From Mollicutes bacterium Phil14 (GTDB taxonomy: Bacteria; Bacillota_I; Bacilli_A; ML615J-28; CAG-698): a DNA stretch of 64,000 bases. The stretch is taken from assembly GCA_001940985.1 (NCBI GenBank), contig MSHB01000015.1:1-64000 (forward strand), read 5' to 3'. The translations under genes and the position numbers were made by a program. Below the pieces are notes generated by a model. That model ran no database searches. It saw nothing but the letters and a program-made list of their open reading frames with translations, and was not told the origin of the DNA. Positions 49,150-59,085 of this stretch are shown in pieces. The stretch's first letter is position 1. Each line of letters begins with the position of its first letter.

Positions 49150-50383
49150 CTATTACCTCCAAAACTATATTACCACAGTCAAGTTTAGAAATATCAAATT
49201 TAATATCTTCCATTTCTGCAGGTAATAAATACTGTTTTTTAATAGATTTTAATATTTCACCATTATAAATAACATTTATATGTGACTTTTGGTGAGGCTT
49301 TGTAACTCTAAATTTTATTTCAGCCACTCCTTTATCAATAGCAAATTTACTTGGTAATACATAACTTATACCATTACCTGCTTCTATAGTAACATATTTT
49401 TCACTTGCTAATTTTCCATTTTTAATATATTCAGATACTTTTTTACCAACATATATACCTTCATTAGTAACAAAGTCAACCAAGTCATGAACATGCAGCC
49501 CGTTTCCACAAGCAAATATTCCAGGAACACTTGTTTCGTAATTATCATCAACGATTGGTCCTTTTGTTCTTGGATGCATTTTCACACCAAGATTAGCTAA
49601 TAATGGATTGTTAGGTATTAATCCCACTGATAAAAGCAATGTGTCAACTTCGAATTCTTTTTCAGTGTTAAGAACAAAATTATTCTTATTATCTACTTCA
49701 CAAATCACTATTTTTTCTAATCGATTTTTTCCTATTATTCTTTTTACTGTATGGCTCAAATATAGTGGTATATTAAAGTCTTGTAAGCATTGAACAATGT
49801 TTCTACTTAAACCATTTGAATATGGCATAAGCTCAGCTACTCCCAAAACTTTTGCACCCTCTAGTGTCATTCGGCGGGCCATAATTAACCCAATGTCACC
49901 ACTACCTAAAATGAATACTTTCTTGCCAACTAAATATCCTTCAATGTTTAGATATCTTTGAGCAAGACCAGCAGTCATTACACCACTAGGGCGATCACCT
50001 TGAGTTGCAATTGCTCCTCTTGTTCTTTCAGTACAACCAGTTGCACATATTATAGCTTTGGCTTTAATTATTTCACAGCCATTTACAGAACTACAAACCA
50101 TTGTCAAATCTTTATTAATTTTTAAAACCATTGTTTCTAAACGATATTCAATGTTGCGTTTAATTAATTCATTAGCAAATCTTTCAGCATATTCCGGTCC
50201 GCTTAATTCTTCATTAAACAAATGCAAACCAAATCCATTGTGTATACATTGGTTAAGAATTCCGCCCAAATATGCTTCTTTTTCTAACACAAGGATACTT
50301 CTAAGGCCATTATCATATGCACCAATTGCACTAGCAATTCCTGCACTGCCACCACCAATAATAACTAAATCATAATTTAACAT
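49142..50383 (-). CDS. FAD/NAD-binding oxidoreductase of the glycerol operon
   Basis: About 413 residues. A Rossmann motif at the N-terminus (VIIGGGSAGIASAIGAYD) binds FAD, and a second (KVFILGSGDIGLIMARRM) near residue 160 binds NAD(P). CATGCTERTRG resembles the CxxC region of related reductases. GIFACGNGLHVHDLVDFV is the C-terminal FAD motif. It probably passes electrons from the GlpA-type dehydrogenase to an acceptor, with the DUF1667 protein. The start is the ATG at 50381-50383, with AAAGGAG upstream, overlapping the previous gene by 14 bases. Confidence 0.88.
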   Translation of the reverse strand: MLNYDLVIIGGGSAGIASAIGAYDNGLRSILVLEKEAYLGGILNQCIHNGFGLHLFNEELSGPEYAERFANELIKRNIEYRLETMVLKINKDLTMVCSSVNGCEIIKAKAIICATGCTERTRGAIATQGDRPSGVMTAGLAQRYLNIEGYLVGKKVFILGSGDIGLIMARRMTLEGAKVLGVAELMPYSNGLSRNIVQCLQDFNIPLYLSHTVKRIIGKNRLEKIVICEVDNKNNFVLNTEKEFEVDTLLLSVGLIPNNPLLANLGVKMHPRTKGPIVDDNYETSVPGIFACGNGLHVHDLVDFVTNEGIYVGKKVSEYIKNGKLASEKYVTIEAGNGISYVLPSKFAIDKGVAEIKFRVTKPHQKSHINVIYNGEILKSIKKQYLLPAEMEDIKFDISKLDCGNIVLEVIDD

Positions 50384-51809
50384 TTTTTTCTCCTTTGCTT
50401 TCTTCACAAAGAATGTATGAACCTTTATTTTTGAAATTAATATCTTTCATATCCTTGTTTAATTCTCTAGCCAAAATCTTTAATACAAGTGTTTGGCAAT
50501 ATCCACCTTGACATTTACCATATCCAGGACGGACACGTTTTTTCACACCTTTAATAGTTCTTGCTCCACAATTTCTATGGATAGCATCAACAATTTCACC
50601 TTCAGAAATTTGTTCACAACGACAAATAATTCTGCCAAGCAATGGATTTTCCTTTATCAATTTATCTCTCTCTTCAATAGATTTATTTTTTAATCTATAC
50701 AATGGTCTTCTAGTTTTAATATAATTATCTCTAATCTTAAGCTCTAAATTTTTCATTATCATATTTTCTACTTTTAAAGCAACAGCTGGAGCACTAGAAA
50801 GTCCAGGAGATTGCATACCAATAACATTAATAAAACCAGCAGTTGGTTCATTAATTATAAAATCATTACTCTTGTGATACGCTCTTATTCCTGCAAACTC
50901 TCTAATCAAATGTTGCATAGGAACATTATCGACTAGCCGATATGCCTCTTTCAAAACATTATCAAGAACATCTTTATTAGTAGAAATATCTTCTTTATCT
51001 TCAATAAAATCACTTGATGGTCCAACTAAATAATCACCAGAAGTTGTTGGAGAAACTAATACTCCTTTTCCTTTTGAACTAGGAACAGAAAATAATGTAT
51101 GCTTAACAAATCCATCAACAAAATGATCTAGCAAATAATATTCACCTTTTCTTGGTAATATCTCAACTTTTTCATCACAAACAAAGTTTTGAATTTCATC
51201 GCCAAATAGACCTGCGCAATTAATTACCATCTTGCATTTATATTCTCCACAATCAGTTTTAACTAAATAAGTATTATTCTCACTAATTACTTCAATAACT
51301 TTTTCATTAAGATTTAACTGAACGCCATTGTCCATAGCATTTTCCATTAGTGCAACACATAGTTCAAAAGGATTAATTATACCAGAAGTAGGAGCGTAAA
51401 GAGCACCTATAGCCTTTTTTGTAACATGTGGTTCTAATTCAAATAGCTTTTCTTTATCGATTAATTCAACTTTCACATTATTTGCTTTTGCATTTTCTAA
51501 CAAATGATATAAACCTTGCATTTCTTCTTCATTTGTAGCAATAGTTAATGCTCCATTTCTTTCAAACTCAACATCTAAATCTTTGCAAAGTTCATCATAC
51601 ATTTGATTTCCTAACACATTCAATTCAGCTTTCAATGTCCCAGGATGTGGATCATAACCAGCATGTATAATAGCACTATTTGCACAACTTGTTCCATCAC
51701 CAACATCACCATTTTTTTCTATAACTAAAACATTTAATTGATATTTTGATAGATTTCTCGCTATACAAGCCCCATTAACACCGGCACCAATTATTATAAT
51801 GTCATACAT
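50370..51809 (-). CDS. glpA: GlpA-type glycerol-3-phosphate dehydrogenase
   Basis: 479 residues. The N-terminal FAD motif IIIGAGVNGACIARNLSKY and the DAO-type fold are followed near 400 by a BFD-like [2Fe-2S] domain, CRCEQISEGEIVDAI...VRPGYGKCQGGYC. It oxidises glycerol 3-phosphate to dihydroxyacetone phosphate. It follows glpK by 12 bases. With the reductase and DUF1667 it makes the three-part anaerobic dehydrogenase common in Bacillota. A role on 2-hydroxyglutarate (LhgO-like) is the alternative, but glpK beside it argues for glycerol. Confidence 0.88.
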   Translation of the reverse strand: MYDIIIIGAGVNGACIARNLSKYQLNVLVIEKNGDVGDGTSCANSAIIHAGYDPHPGTLKAELNVLGNQMYDELCKDLDVEFERNGALTIATNEEEMQGLYHLLENAKANNVKVELIDKEKLFELEPHVTKKAIGALYAPTSGIINPFELCVALMENAMDNGVQLNLNEKVIEVISENNTYLVKTDCGEYKCKMVINCAGLFGDEIQNFVCDEKVEILPRKGEYYLLDHFVDGFVKHTLFSVPSSKGKGVLVSPTTSGDYLVGPSSDFIEDKEDISTNKDVLDNVLKEAYRLVDNVPMQHLIREFAGIRAYHKSNDFIINEPTAGFINVIGMQSPGLSSAPAVALKVENMIMKNLELKIRDNYIKTRRPLYRLKNKSIEERDKLIKENPLLGRIICRCEQISEGEIVDAIHRNCGARTIKGVKKRVRPGYGKCQGGYCQTLVLKILARELNKDMKDINFKNKGSYILCEESKGEKNVKL

Positions 51810-51821
51810 TTCATTTACCTC

Positions 51822-53321
51822 TTAGTGCTTAAATTCTCTTGTTGCATTAACAGCAACTTTCCAACCTTTATACAAATCATTTCTAGTTTTTTCATCTATT
51901 TTACTTAAGAATATCTTATCAACCATATTATTCTTAATAATTTCATTTTTATCTTTCCAAACTTTAACAGCTAATCCAGCTAAATATGCTGCACCTAAAG
52001 CTGTAGTTTCTAAGCATTTAGGACGAACAAGTTTCAAATTCAAGATATTTGATTGGAATTGCATCAAATAATCATTTGAACTAGCTCCTCCATCAACTCC
52101 TAAACTAGAAATTTCAATTTTTGCTTCTTCTTTCATTACTTCCATTAAGTCTTTTGATTGATACGCAATTGATTCAATGGTTGCTGTGATAAAATGTTCT
52201 TTCTTTGTGGCTCTTGTTAATCCAAAAACTGCACCTCTTGCATCATTATCCCAATATGGTGTTCCTAATCCAACAAAAGCTGGAACAACATAAACACCAT
52301 CACTATTATTAACACGATTAGCATAATCTTCGCAATCACGAGAATGTTTAAACATTCTCATTCCATCTCTTAACCATTGAATTGCTGAACCAGCTACAAA
52401 TACTGATCCTTCCAAAGCATATTCAACTTTTCCATCAATATTCCAAGCTATCGTTGTTAGCAACCCATTATTAGAAAATACTGGTTTATGCTTGGTGTTC
52501 ATTAACATAAAGCAACCTGTACCATAAGTATTTTTTACACTACCTATATCGAAACAGCATTGACCAAATAAAGAGGCTTGTTGGTCACCAATAATCGATG
52601 CAATTGGAACATCACAATTTTCATCTATCTCCCAAAGTTTTGAAGCAATTCCGTAAATCTCAGAATTAGTTCTAACCTCAGGGAATATTTCTTTTGGTAT
52701 ATCAAACAATCGCAATAGTTCTTCATCCCAACACATCTCTTTTATATTATATAACATAGTACGACTCGCATTAGAGCAATCAGTAATATGCAATTTACCT
52801 TCAGTCAATTTCCATACTAAATATGTATCAATAGTACCAAATAGTATTTCACCTTTTTTTGCTTTTTCATAAGTTCCTTCAACATTATCAAATATCCAAC
52901 GAATTTTACTGGCAGAAAAATATGGATTAATTATTAAACCAGTCTTTTTATGAATTAAATTTTTATAACCATCAGAAATCCATTTATCACATATTTCTTG
53001 TGATTGTCTACTTTGCCAAACAATAGCATTATAGACAGGTTTTCCAGTAAGTTTATCCCACATTACCGTAGTTTCACGTTGATTAGTAATACCAATTGCA
53101 CTAATATCCTTTAATTGTAAACCACTCTTAAAAAGTGCTTCTTTAATCACTTCATAAACAGTTTCCCAAATTTCATCAGGATTATGCTCAACCCAGCCAT
53201 TATTTGGACATATTTGACTAAACTCCATTTGAGCCTTTGCCACTATTTCACTCTTTTTGTTAAAAATTATTGCCCTACTACTAGTAGTGCCCTGATCAAT
53301 TGCTAAAACATAATTTTTCAT
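51822..53321 (-). CDS. glpK: glycerol kinase
   Basis: About 499 residues, full length. FGGY-family motifs are [44 protein letters not shown] and the C-terminal [16 protein letters not shown]. It phosphorylates glycerol to glycerol 3-phosphate for the next gene. The start is the ATG at 53319-53321 with GGTGA upstream. No glycerol facilitator gene (glpF) is adjacent. Confidence 0.96.
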   Translation of the reverse strand: MKNYVLAIDQGTTSSRAIIFNKKSEIVAKAQMEFSQICPNNGWVEHNPDEIWETVYEVIKEALFKSGLQLKDISAIGITNQRETTVMWDKLTGKPVYNAIVWQSRQSQEICDKWISDGYKNLIHKKTGLIINPYFSASKIRWIFDNVEGTYEKAKKGEILFGTIDTYLVWKLTEGKLHITDCSNASRTMLYNIKEMCWDEELLRLFDIPKEIFPEVRTNSEIYGIASKLWEIDENCDVPIASIIGDQQASLFGQCCFDIGSVKNTYGTGCFMLMNTKHKPVFSNNGLLTTIAWNIDGKVEYALEGSVFVAGSAIQWLRDGMRMFKHSRDCEDYANRVNNSDGVYVVPAFVGLGTPYWDNDARGAVFGLTRATKKEHFITATIESIAYQSKDLMEVMKEEAKIEISSLGVDGGASSNDYLMQFQSNILNLKLVRPKCLETTALGAAYLAGLAVKVWKDKNEIIKNNMVDKIFLSKIDEKTRNDLYKGWKVAVNATREFKH

Positions 53322-53337
53322 AATTTCACCCAATTTA

Positions 53338-53366
53338 ACTATATCATAAAATATTATTTTTTTCAA
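53338..53366 (-). promoter_or_regulatory. glpK operon promoter
   Basis: On the minus strand, TTGAAA (53361-53366), a 17-base spacer and TATAGT (53338-53343), 17 bases before the glpK start. Confidence 0.65.
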
Positions 53367-53373
53367 TTACTAC

Positions 53374-54180
53374 TTAAAATATTATTTTCCTTATTGCTTT
53401 ACCAACTCCACTATCATCGTTATTAGATGTTACATAATCAGCTATTTCAATAATTTTTGGTAAAGCATTTTCCATAGCAACACCAATTTTAGAATTTTTT
53501 ATCATTTCATAATCATTCATAGAATCACCTATTGCCATTATCTCATCATCTTTTATACCTAATCTTTTGGCAAGTTCAACTAATCCACTCCACTTATTTA
53601 CTCTTTTATCCATAAATTCTAAAAAGCATGGCATTGAAATAACAACATTATACTTTTGTTTAATATCTTGTGGAATAGAAAGAAAAATTTCTTTTATTAA
53701 TTTTGGATCACCACCAAGCATATATTTAAATGCAACTTCAGTATCCGAAATTTTATCAAAATCTATTGTATATAAATCTATATCATTAAACTTTTTTTCT
53801 AAATATGAATATTCGTTAAGTGTATCATAACATATACAACCAGTCTTGTGAATATAATGTGATACATTATATTCATTAACAATATTATGTATTTCTTTAA
53901 TATCCTTGCCATTTAAAGTTGTAGAAAACAACAATTCTTTTGTATAGACATTATAAATTGCAGCTCCATTGTAAGCAATAAAATATTGATTTTCTTCATA
54001 TATTCCTAATTTTTTATAATACTCAATAGTTTTTTTGACAAATGGTCTACCAGTAGTTAGTACACATTTTATATTTTTTAAAGTGCTTGCTTTCTTTATC
54101 ATCAAAGCATCACAATCAGATATTTCTTTATTTGTATTTAAAATTGTGTCATCACAATCTATCCCAATTAATTTAATCAT
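53374..54180 (-). CDS. Cof-type HAD phosphatase
   Basis: About 268 residues, HAD superfamily, Cof/YidA type with a large cap. Motif I is GIDCDDTILNTNKEIS, motif II TTGRP, and motifs III/IV are KWSGLVELAKRLGIKDDEIMAIGDSMNDYEMI. It hydrolyses a sugar phosphate or nucleotide-like phosphate; the substrate is unknown. The start is the ATG at 54178-54180 with GGTGAG upstream. It probably has its own TAAAAT-type promoter rather than being part of glp. Confidence 0.88.
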   Translation of the reverse strand: MIKLIGIDCDDTILNTNKEISDCDALMIKKASTLKNIKCVLTTGRPFVKKTIEYYKKLGIYEENQYFIAYNGAAIYNVYTKELLFSTTLNGKDIKEIHNIVNEYNVSHYIHKTGCICYDTLNEYSYLEKKFNDIDLYTIDFDKISDTEVAFKYMLGGDPKLIKEIFLSIPQDIKQKYNVVISMPCFLEFMDKRVNKWSGLVELAKRLGIKDDEIMAIGDSMNDYEMIKNSKIGVAMENALPKIIEIADYVTSNNDDSGVGKAIRKIIF

Positions 54181-54228
54181 ATTCTCACCATACATAAACA
54201 TTTTAACATATTTTTTCTTATACAACAA

Positions 54229-54254
54229 GAAAACAACTTGTATTGCTACAAGTT
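54229..54254 (-). terminator. DUF1846 gene terminator
   Basis: AACTTGTA (54235-54242), loop TTGC, TACAAGTT (54247-54254), then GTTTTC on the minus strand. Confidence 0.7.
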
Positions 54255-54267
54255 ATTACGTTCAAAT

Positions 54268-55743
54268 TTATATAATATTTTTTGCTTTAAAAACTGGTTC
54301 TTCTGTTACTTGAATACCAAGTTTCTTTAAGCAACTCAAATCACTGATTGATAGAATAACTGAAGAATGAGCTTGACAGTTTTTCAATTTCGGTAGTTGT
54401 TTCAAAGCTAAATCAGCTATCGGATTAGTATTAGCACAAATAGCTAAAGCAATTAAAACATCATCTAAATGCAATCTTGGATTATGATTTCCTAGTGATT
54501 TTACTTTTAAGTCTTGAACAGGTCCTATTATATTAGGACTTATTAGCATTAATGAATCGTCAATTCCAGCTAATCTTTTTAAACTATTTAAAATTAAAGA
54601 CGCCGGAGATCTAAATAATAATGATGTTTTACCAGTAATAATTTCGCCATCAGGTAATTCTATTGCCATATATGGAACATTATTTTCTTTTGCTTTCTCC
54701 AAACATGGAGCAACACATTTTCTATAATTAATATCAACACCAACTTGATTCATAAGCATTGCTGCTTTATCAACTGATTCTTGATTATATTTTCCCATCA
54801 ACTTGTTTTTTAATGATGCAAAATATCTTCTAACAATTTCTTGTTTACTTGCTTCTATCGCTACATCATCATCAAAAATACAAAATCCAGCCATATTGAC
54901 TCCCATATCAGTTGGAGAATTATAAGGAGATGAACCATAAATTTTTTCAAAAATAAGTTTCAACAAAGGAAAGGCTTCAACGTCACGATTGTAATTAACA
55001 GCTGACTTGCCGTATGTTTCTAAATGAAAAGGATCAATCATATTTACATCATTTAAATCAACTGTTGCAGCCTCATATGCTAAATTAACAGGATGTTTTA
55101 GTGGTATATTCCAAATTGGAAAAGTTTCAAATTTTGCATAACCAGCACTAATACCGCGTTTATTTTCATGATACAATTGTGATAGACAAGTTGCTAGCTT
55201 ACCACTTCCAGGCCCTGGAGCAGTAATAACTACTAATGGTCGACTAGTTTTAATATATTCATTTTTTCCAAGTCCATCTTCAGAAACTATTAATGGTAAA
55301 TTATAAGGGTATCCACTTATTTGATAGTGTAAATATGTCTTTATACCTTGGTTTTCAAGTTTGTTTTTAAACGCAACTGTTAATGGTTGTTCTTGATATT
55401 GGGCCAAGACTACACTACCAACATATAAATCAACCGTTCTAAATGCTGCAATCAATCTTAACACTTCAGCTTCATACGTTAATCCTAAGTCTTCACGAAC
55501 TTTATTATTTTGAATATCACTTGAATTAACAACTATAACTATTTCGGCTTGTTCTTTTAAACCTAAAAGCATTTTCAACTTAGTATCATGATCAAATCCA
55601 GGTAATACTCTTTCAGCATGAAAGTCATCAAACAACTTACCACCAAACTCTAGATAAAGTTTATCATCAAACTTTTCAATTCTTTTCATTATTTCTTCAC
55701 GTTGAATTTTCAAATATTTTTCTTTGTCAAAAGCCAGTTTCAT
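54268..55743 (-). CDS. DUF1846 (UPF0371) protein
   Basis: 491 residues, a close match to DUF1846 proteins: FDDKLYLEFGGKLFDDFHAERVLPGFDHDTK at the N-terminus, a P-loop-like APGPGSGKLATCLSQLYHE near 175, and SPTDMGVNMAGFCI. The family is cytosolic and widespread in Bacillota. Structures show a nucleotide-binding-like fold, but no reaction is established. It stands alone between terminators, with a GGAGGTG site. Confidence 0.9.
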   Translation of the reverse strand: MKLAFDKEKYLKIQREEIMKRIEKFDDKLYLEFGGKLFDDFHAERVLPGFDHDTKLKMLLGLKEQAEIVIVVNSSDIQNNKVREDLGLTYEAEVLRLIAAFRTVDLYVGSVVLAQYQEQPLTVAFKNKLENQGIKTYLHYQISGYPYNLPLIVSEDGLGKNEYIKTSRPLVVITAPGPGSGKLATCLSQLYHENKRGISAGYAKFETFPIWNIPLKHPVNLAYEAATVDLNDVNMIDPFHLETYGKSAVNYNRDVEAFPLLKLIFEKIYGSSPYNSPTDMGVNMAGFCIFDDDVAIEASKQEIVRRYFASLKNKLMGKYNQESVDKAAMLMNQVGVDINYRKCVAPCLEKAKENNVPYMAIELPDGEIITGKTSLLFRSPASLILNSLKRLAGIDDSLMLISPNIIGPVQDLKVKSLGNHNPRLHLDDVLIALAICANTNPIADLALKQLPKLKNCQAHSSVILSISDLSCLKKLGIQVTEEPVFKAKNII

Positions 55744-55790
55744 ATTACACCTCCAAGATAAACAATTGTTAATATTCTATCACAAATAAA

Positions 55791-55828
55791 AAAAAAATAA
55801 AAGAAAAATCTCCATTTTTTTGGAGATT
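55791..55828 (-). terminator. rlmI terminator
   Basis: AATCTCCA (55807-55814) and TGGAGATT (55821-55828) around a T-loop, followed on the minus strand by a T-rich tract. Confidence 0.8.
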
Positions 55829-55894
55829 AATAAAATTTATTATTTTTCACTTTTCACAAATATATTTCATTATAATATATAGTACTTTTAAATG

Positions 55895-57061
55895 TTAAAG
55901 CACTCTCACAACTGCTAATTTTAAATATAAACCTTCATCACTTCCAATTAGTGATGCGTGATCTTTTCCTTGAGTTCTAAGCTCTACTAATTGAGCATTA
56001 ACACCAGAAAAGGCTACACTTTCTTTAATCATATCCAAAAACAGATTTAATGTTAAATGCTGTGAGCAACTGCAAGTAATTAAAATACCATTTTTATTTA
56101 AAAGTTTCAACGCCAGAATATTAATATCTCGGTATCCTAAATATCCCGCTTTTACTGTATCTTTACTTTTTGTAAAAGCTGGTGGATCAAGTATTATAAC
56201 ATCAAACTTCTTTTTTTCATGACGATATTCTCTTAATTTTTCAAAAACATCATCACAAATTGTTTCAATATTATTAAGTTTATTCAATGCTACATGCTCT
56301 TTAACTTGAGAAATAGCTAATTCACTTATATCAATTGCAGTGACTTTTTTAGCACCATAATAACTTGCACAAAGTGAAAAACCACCAACATTACAAAAGC
56401 AATCAAGAACTTCTTTTTCTTTTACATAATTTTTTAAATTAGCACGATTTTCTTTTTGATCTAAAAAATATCCAGTTTTTTGTCCATTTTCTAAATCAAC
56501 TAATAGTTTTATTCCATTTTCAATAATTTCTACTTTTGGATTAAACTCTCCATACAAAGGTCCTTTGATTAATTGCAAACCTTCCTTTTCTCGAACACTA
56601 ACATCGCTTCTTTCATAGATGCCCTTAGGAGAAAATACTTCTTTTAAAATATCAACTATCATATCCTTCCTAATGTCCATTCCCAATGAAAGAAATTGAA
56701 CTGATAGATAGTCTCCGTATTTATCAACAATCAATCCTGGTAACAAATCATTTTCACCAAACACAGCACGATAATTGTTACTATATCCTAATTCTAATCG
56801 TCTTTTGTTACTATCATAGATTCTCTTATAAAAGAAATCTCTATCTATTATTGCATCATCTCTTGTCAATATTCTAACAATAATCTTAGATAAATGGTTA
56901 ATATATCCATATCCGATAAATTTGCCATTATTAGCTAAGACTTTAGCTATACTACCTTGAGAGTCTTTTCCTTCTATCTTTTGAACTTCATTAGCATAAA
57001 CCCATGGATGACCTGCTAATATTCTTTTTTCTTCACCTTTTTTTAATGTTAATACATACAT
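55895..57061 (-). CDS. rlmI: RlmI-like rRNA cytosine methyltransferase
   Basis: 388 residues. An N-terminal PUA domain (LKKGEEKRILAGHPWVYANEVQ) precedes a class I methyltransferase domain with LDCFCNVGGFSLCASYYGAKKVTAIDIS (SAM binding), the catalytic-region ILDPPAF and ITCSCSQH. Members methylate C5 of a cytosine in 23S rRNA (position 1962 in E. coli). It follows the SDR gene by six bases. The target is inferred from family. Confidence 0.88.
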   Translation of the reverse strand: MYVLTLKKGEEKRILAGHPWVYANEVQKIEGKDSQGSIAKVLANNGKFIGYGYINHLSKIIVRILTRDDAIIDRDFFYKRIYDSNKRRLELGYSNNYRAVFGENDLLPGLIVDKYGDYLSVQFLSLGMDIRKDMIVDILKEVFSPKGIYERSDVSVREKEGLQLIKGPLYGEFNPKVEIIENGIKLLVDLENGQKTGYFLDQKENRANLKNYVKEKEVLDCFCNVGGFSLCASYYGAKKVTAIDISELAISQVKEHVALNKLNNIETICDDVFEKLREYRHEKKKFDVIILDPPAFTKSKDTVKAGYLGYRDINILALKLLNKNGILITCSCSQHLTLNLFLDMIKESVAFSGVNAQLVELRTQGKDHASLIGSDEGLYLKLAVVRVL

Positions 57062-57067
57062 ATCATA

Positions 57068-57835
57068 TTACCTTTTTTGCATTTTTTTCCAAAAATGAAG
57101 CATCAATCCTCTTGGGAAAAATCTGCCACCAAAGCGATGGAATCTTGTGTATGCTCCTAAAACAGATTCTTTTCTGCCTTTTTCAGCATCTTTTAAAGCC
57201 TTTTTAACAACATTTTTCGCTTCATAAATTGGTTTATAATATCTTGGTCCATGAACATGATCATTATTATCAGCACGGTCAAAGAATTCTGTCTTTACCC
57301 ATCCCGGTGACACAACAGTAACTGTGATTCCTTTTGGTTTTAACTCCTCATGTAAAGCCATTGAATAGTGTACAACAAAAGCTTTTGTTGAAGCATAAAC
57401 ATTTAAAAATGGTAATGGGAAAAAACTTGAGGCTGATCCCATATTAATAATTTTACTTCCTTTAGTCATATATTTAATTGAATGTAATGTCAACATAACT
57501 AATGCTTTACAATTCAAATCTATCATTTGACTAGAATCAGTAAGGCTTACTTCATCATAAGAACCAAATTTTCCATATCCACTTGAATTAACCAAATATC
57601 TAATATTAGGTTTTTCTTTTTCTAATTCTAATGAAAATTTTTCTATATCTTCAGATTTTGTTAAATCCAATGGTAAAATTTTTGTTTTAACAGAAATTTC
57701 GTTACTAAGAGCTTCCATCTTTTGAACTCTACGGGCTATCAACCAAATTTCATCAAACTTTTCTTTTTTGTTCAATTGAATGGCAAATTCGCGGCCTATG
57801 CCACTTGATGCACCTGTTATTATTGCTATATTCAT
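57068..57835 (-). CDS. short-chain dehydrogenase/reductase
   Basis: About 255 residues. It has the NAD(P) motif TGASSGIGREF at the N-terminus, LVNSSGYGKFG, the catalytic serine in NMGSASSFF and YASTKAF (YxxxK). An oxidoreductase of unknown substrate, near the DltE/YqjQ group. The start is the ATG at 57833-57835 with AGAGGTG upstream; the longer in-frame extension lies over the promoter. Confidence 0.88.
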   Translation of the reverse strand: MNIAIITGASSGIGREFAIQLNKKEKFDEIWLIARRVQKMEALSNEISVKTKILPLDLTKSEDIEKFSLELEKEKPNIRYLVNSSGYGKFGSYDEVSLTDSSQMIDLNCKALVMLTLHSIKYMTKGSKIINMGSASSFFPLPFLNVYASTKAFVVHYSMALHEELKPKGITVTVVSPGWVKTEFFDRADNNDHVHGPRYYKPIYEAKNVVKKALKDAEKGRKESVLGAYTRFHRFGGRFFPRGLMLHFWKKMQKR

Positions 57836-57875
57836 AAAAGCACCTCTTTCAAAATGAATATACAAATATATATTA

Positions 57876-57904
57876 ATTTTACCATTTTTTTCTTTTATAT
57901 TCAA
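57876..57904 (-). promoter_or_regulatory. promoter of the SDR-rlmI unit
   Basis: On the minus strand, TTGAAT (57899-57904), a 17-base spacer and TAAAAT (57876-57881). Confidence 0.6.
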
Positions 57905-58007
57905 GTTAAACTTTTTTGAGTGCATTCATTAATAAATATTTTGGTTTGTGAATAAAGCCCATAACAATTAACAAAAATTGAATATATTAAGTCTGGGAGG
58001 AGAAAAA

Positions 58008-58406
58008 ATGAATTATTATGGTTATGTGGATTATAGAACTGTTTTAGATAATCAATCAATGAATGTCTTTCATGCAAATGAAGCATTTACTAAAGGTACA
58101 ATATTTAAAACACTATATATTCCATATAAAAATTTTTTACCTAAACAACCTGTTGCACTAACAGACAAACAAAAAAGTATGTTAGAAGTGCAAAAGTATT
58201 GTTCAGTTTGTCACGACTTTGCGCTTTATTTGGATGTATTTCCAAATGATAAAAATGTCATTTCACTTAGAAATGAATACTTAGAAAAATATGAAAAAGC
58301 ATTAGATAACTATCAAAGCAAATATGGTTCCATTGTTTCATCTAATGCAAAAACAGTTCCTTATGACTGGAGTTCTACAGATTGGCCTTGGGAGGTAACA
58401 AAATAA
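58008..58406 (+). CDS. cotJAB: CotJA-CotJB fusion, spore coat protein
   Basis: 132 residues. The first 45 or so resemble CotJA: HANEAFTKGTIFKTLYIPYK matches the ALxRGTLFPELxxPF-like core. From residue about 50 to the end it is CotJB: KQKSMLEVQKYCSVCHDFALYLDVFPNDK, YEKALDNYQSKYGS and the final DWPWE. In B. subtilis and clostridia these are separate genes. A GGGAGGAG site fixes the ATG at 58008. No sigma-A promoter is seen upstream; CATAACAAT at 57959-57967 resembles a sigma-E -10. It overlaps cotJC by one base (TAATG). Confidence 0.85.
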   Translation: MNYYGYVDYRTVLDNQSMNVFHANEAFTKGTIFKTLYIPYKNFLPKQPVALTDKQKSMLEVQKYCSVCHDFALYLDVFPNDKNVISLRNEYLEKYEKALDNYQSKYGSIVSSNAKTVPYDWSSTDWPWEVTK

Positions 58407-58966
58407 TGTTTACTTATGAAAAGAAACTTATCTATCCTGTTAATATCAAGAAAAAAGATTTAAAAATGGCTAGCGTAATATATTGCCAGTATGGGGGACC
58501 AAATGGCGAATTAGCGGCAGCATTAAGATATTTTAATCAAAGATATTCAATGCCTGATGACAGAGGTAAGGCTTTATTGACTGATATTGCTACAGAGGAA
58601 TTTGGACATATTGAAATGATTTGTACTATGATTTATCAGTTGATGAGAGGAGCAACAGTTGATGAAATTAAAGAAGCTGGTTTAGATAAAATGTATGCTC
58701 AAACTGGAAAAGACTTATTCCCTCAAGACAACAATGGTGTTCCTTTTACAACTGCATACATTGGTGCAACTGGCGACTTTATAGCTGATTTATATGAAGA
58801 TATGGCTGCAGAACAAAAAGCAAGGGCTACATATGAAAATTTATTAGATTTAGCTACTGACCCTGATGTTATACAACCACTAATATACTTAAGAGAACGA
58901 GAAATTGTTCATTATAATCTTTTCAAAGAATTATGTGAACAATATGAAAAAGAATATAAAAAATAA
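58406..58966 (+). CDS. cotJC: CotJC, manganese-catalase-like spore coat protein
   Basis: 186 residues, ferritin-like manganese catalase family. Metal ligands lie in YGGPNGELAAALRYF, TEEFGHIEMI and the late EREIVHYNLF. CotJC is a spore coat component thought to break down hydrogen peroxide. The start is the ATG at 58406-58408 with GGGAGGT upstream, overlapping the cotJAB stop. A strong terminator follows. Confidence 0.94.
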   Translation: MFTYEKKLIYPVNIKKKDLKMASVIYCQYGGPNGELAAALRYFNQRYSMPDDRGKALLTDIATEEFGHIEMICTMIYQLMRGATVDEIKEAGLDKMYAQTGKDLFPQDNNGVPFTTAYIGATGDFIADLYEDMAAEQKARATYENLLDLATDPDVIQPLIYLREREIVHYNLFKELCEQYEKEYKK

Positions 58967-58990
58967 TCTATAATAAAAAGCTTTAATATT

Positions 58991-59023
58991 CCTATTCAGT
59001 TTTATACTGAATAGGCTTTTTTT
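58991..59023 (+). terminator. cotJ terminator
   Basis: CCTATTCAGT (58991-59000) and ACTGAATAGG (59006-59015) with a 5-base loop, then seven T. Confidence 0.92.
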
Positions 59024-59029
59024 AATAAA

Positions 59030-59070
59030 TAATAAAAAAGCACTAATAATATCTTTATGTTTATTAATGC
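59030..59070 (-). terminator. GH13 (glycogen unit) terminator
   Basis: GCACTAATAA (59040-59049) and TTATTAATGC (59061-59070) with one wobble pair, followed on the minus strand by six T. Confidence 0.75.
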
Positions 59071-59085
59071 TTTCATTATATATTT

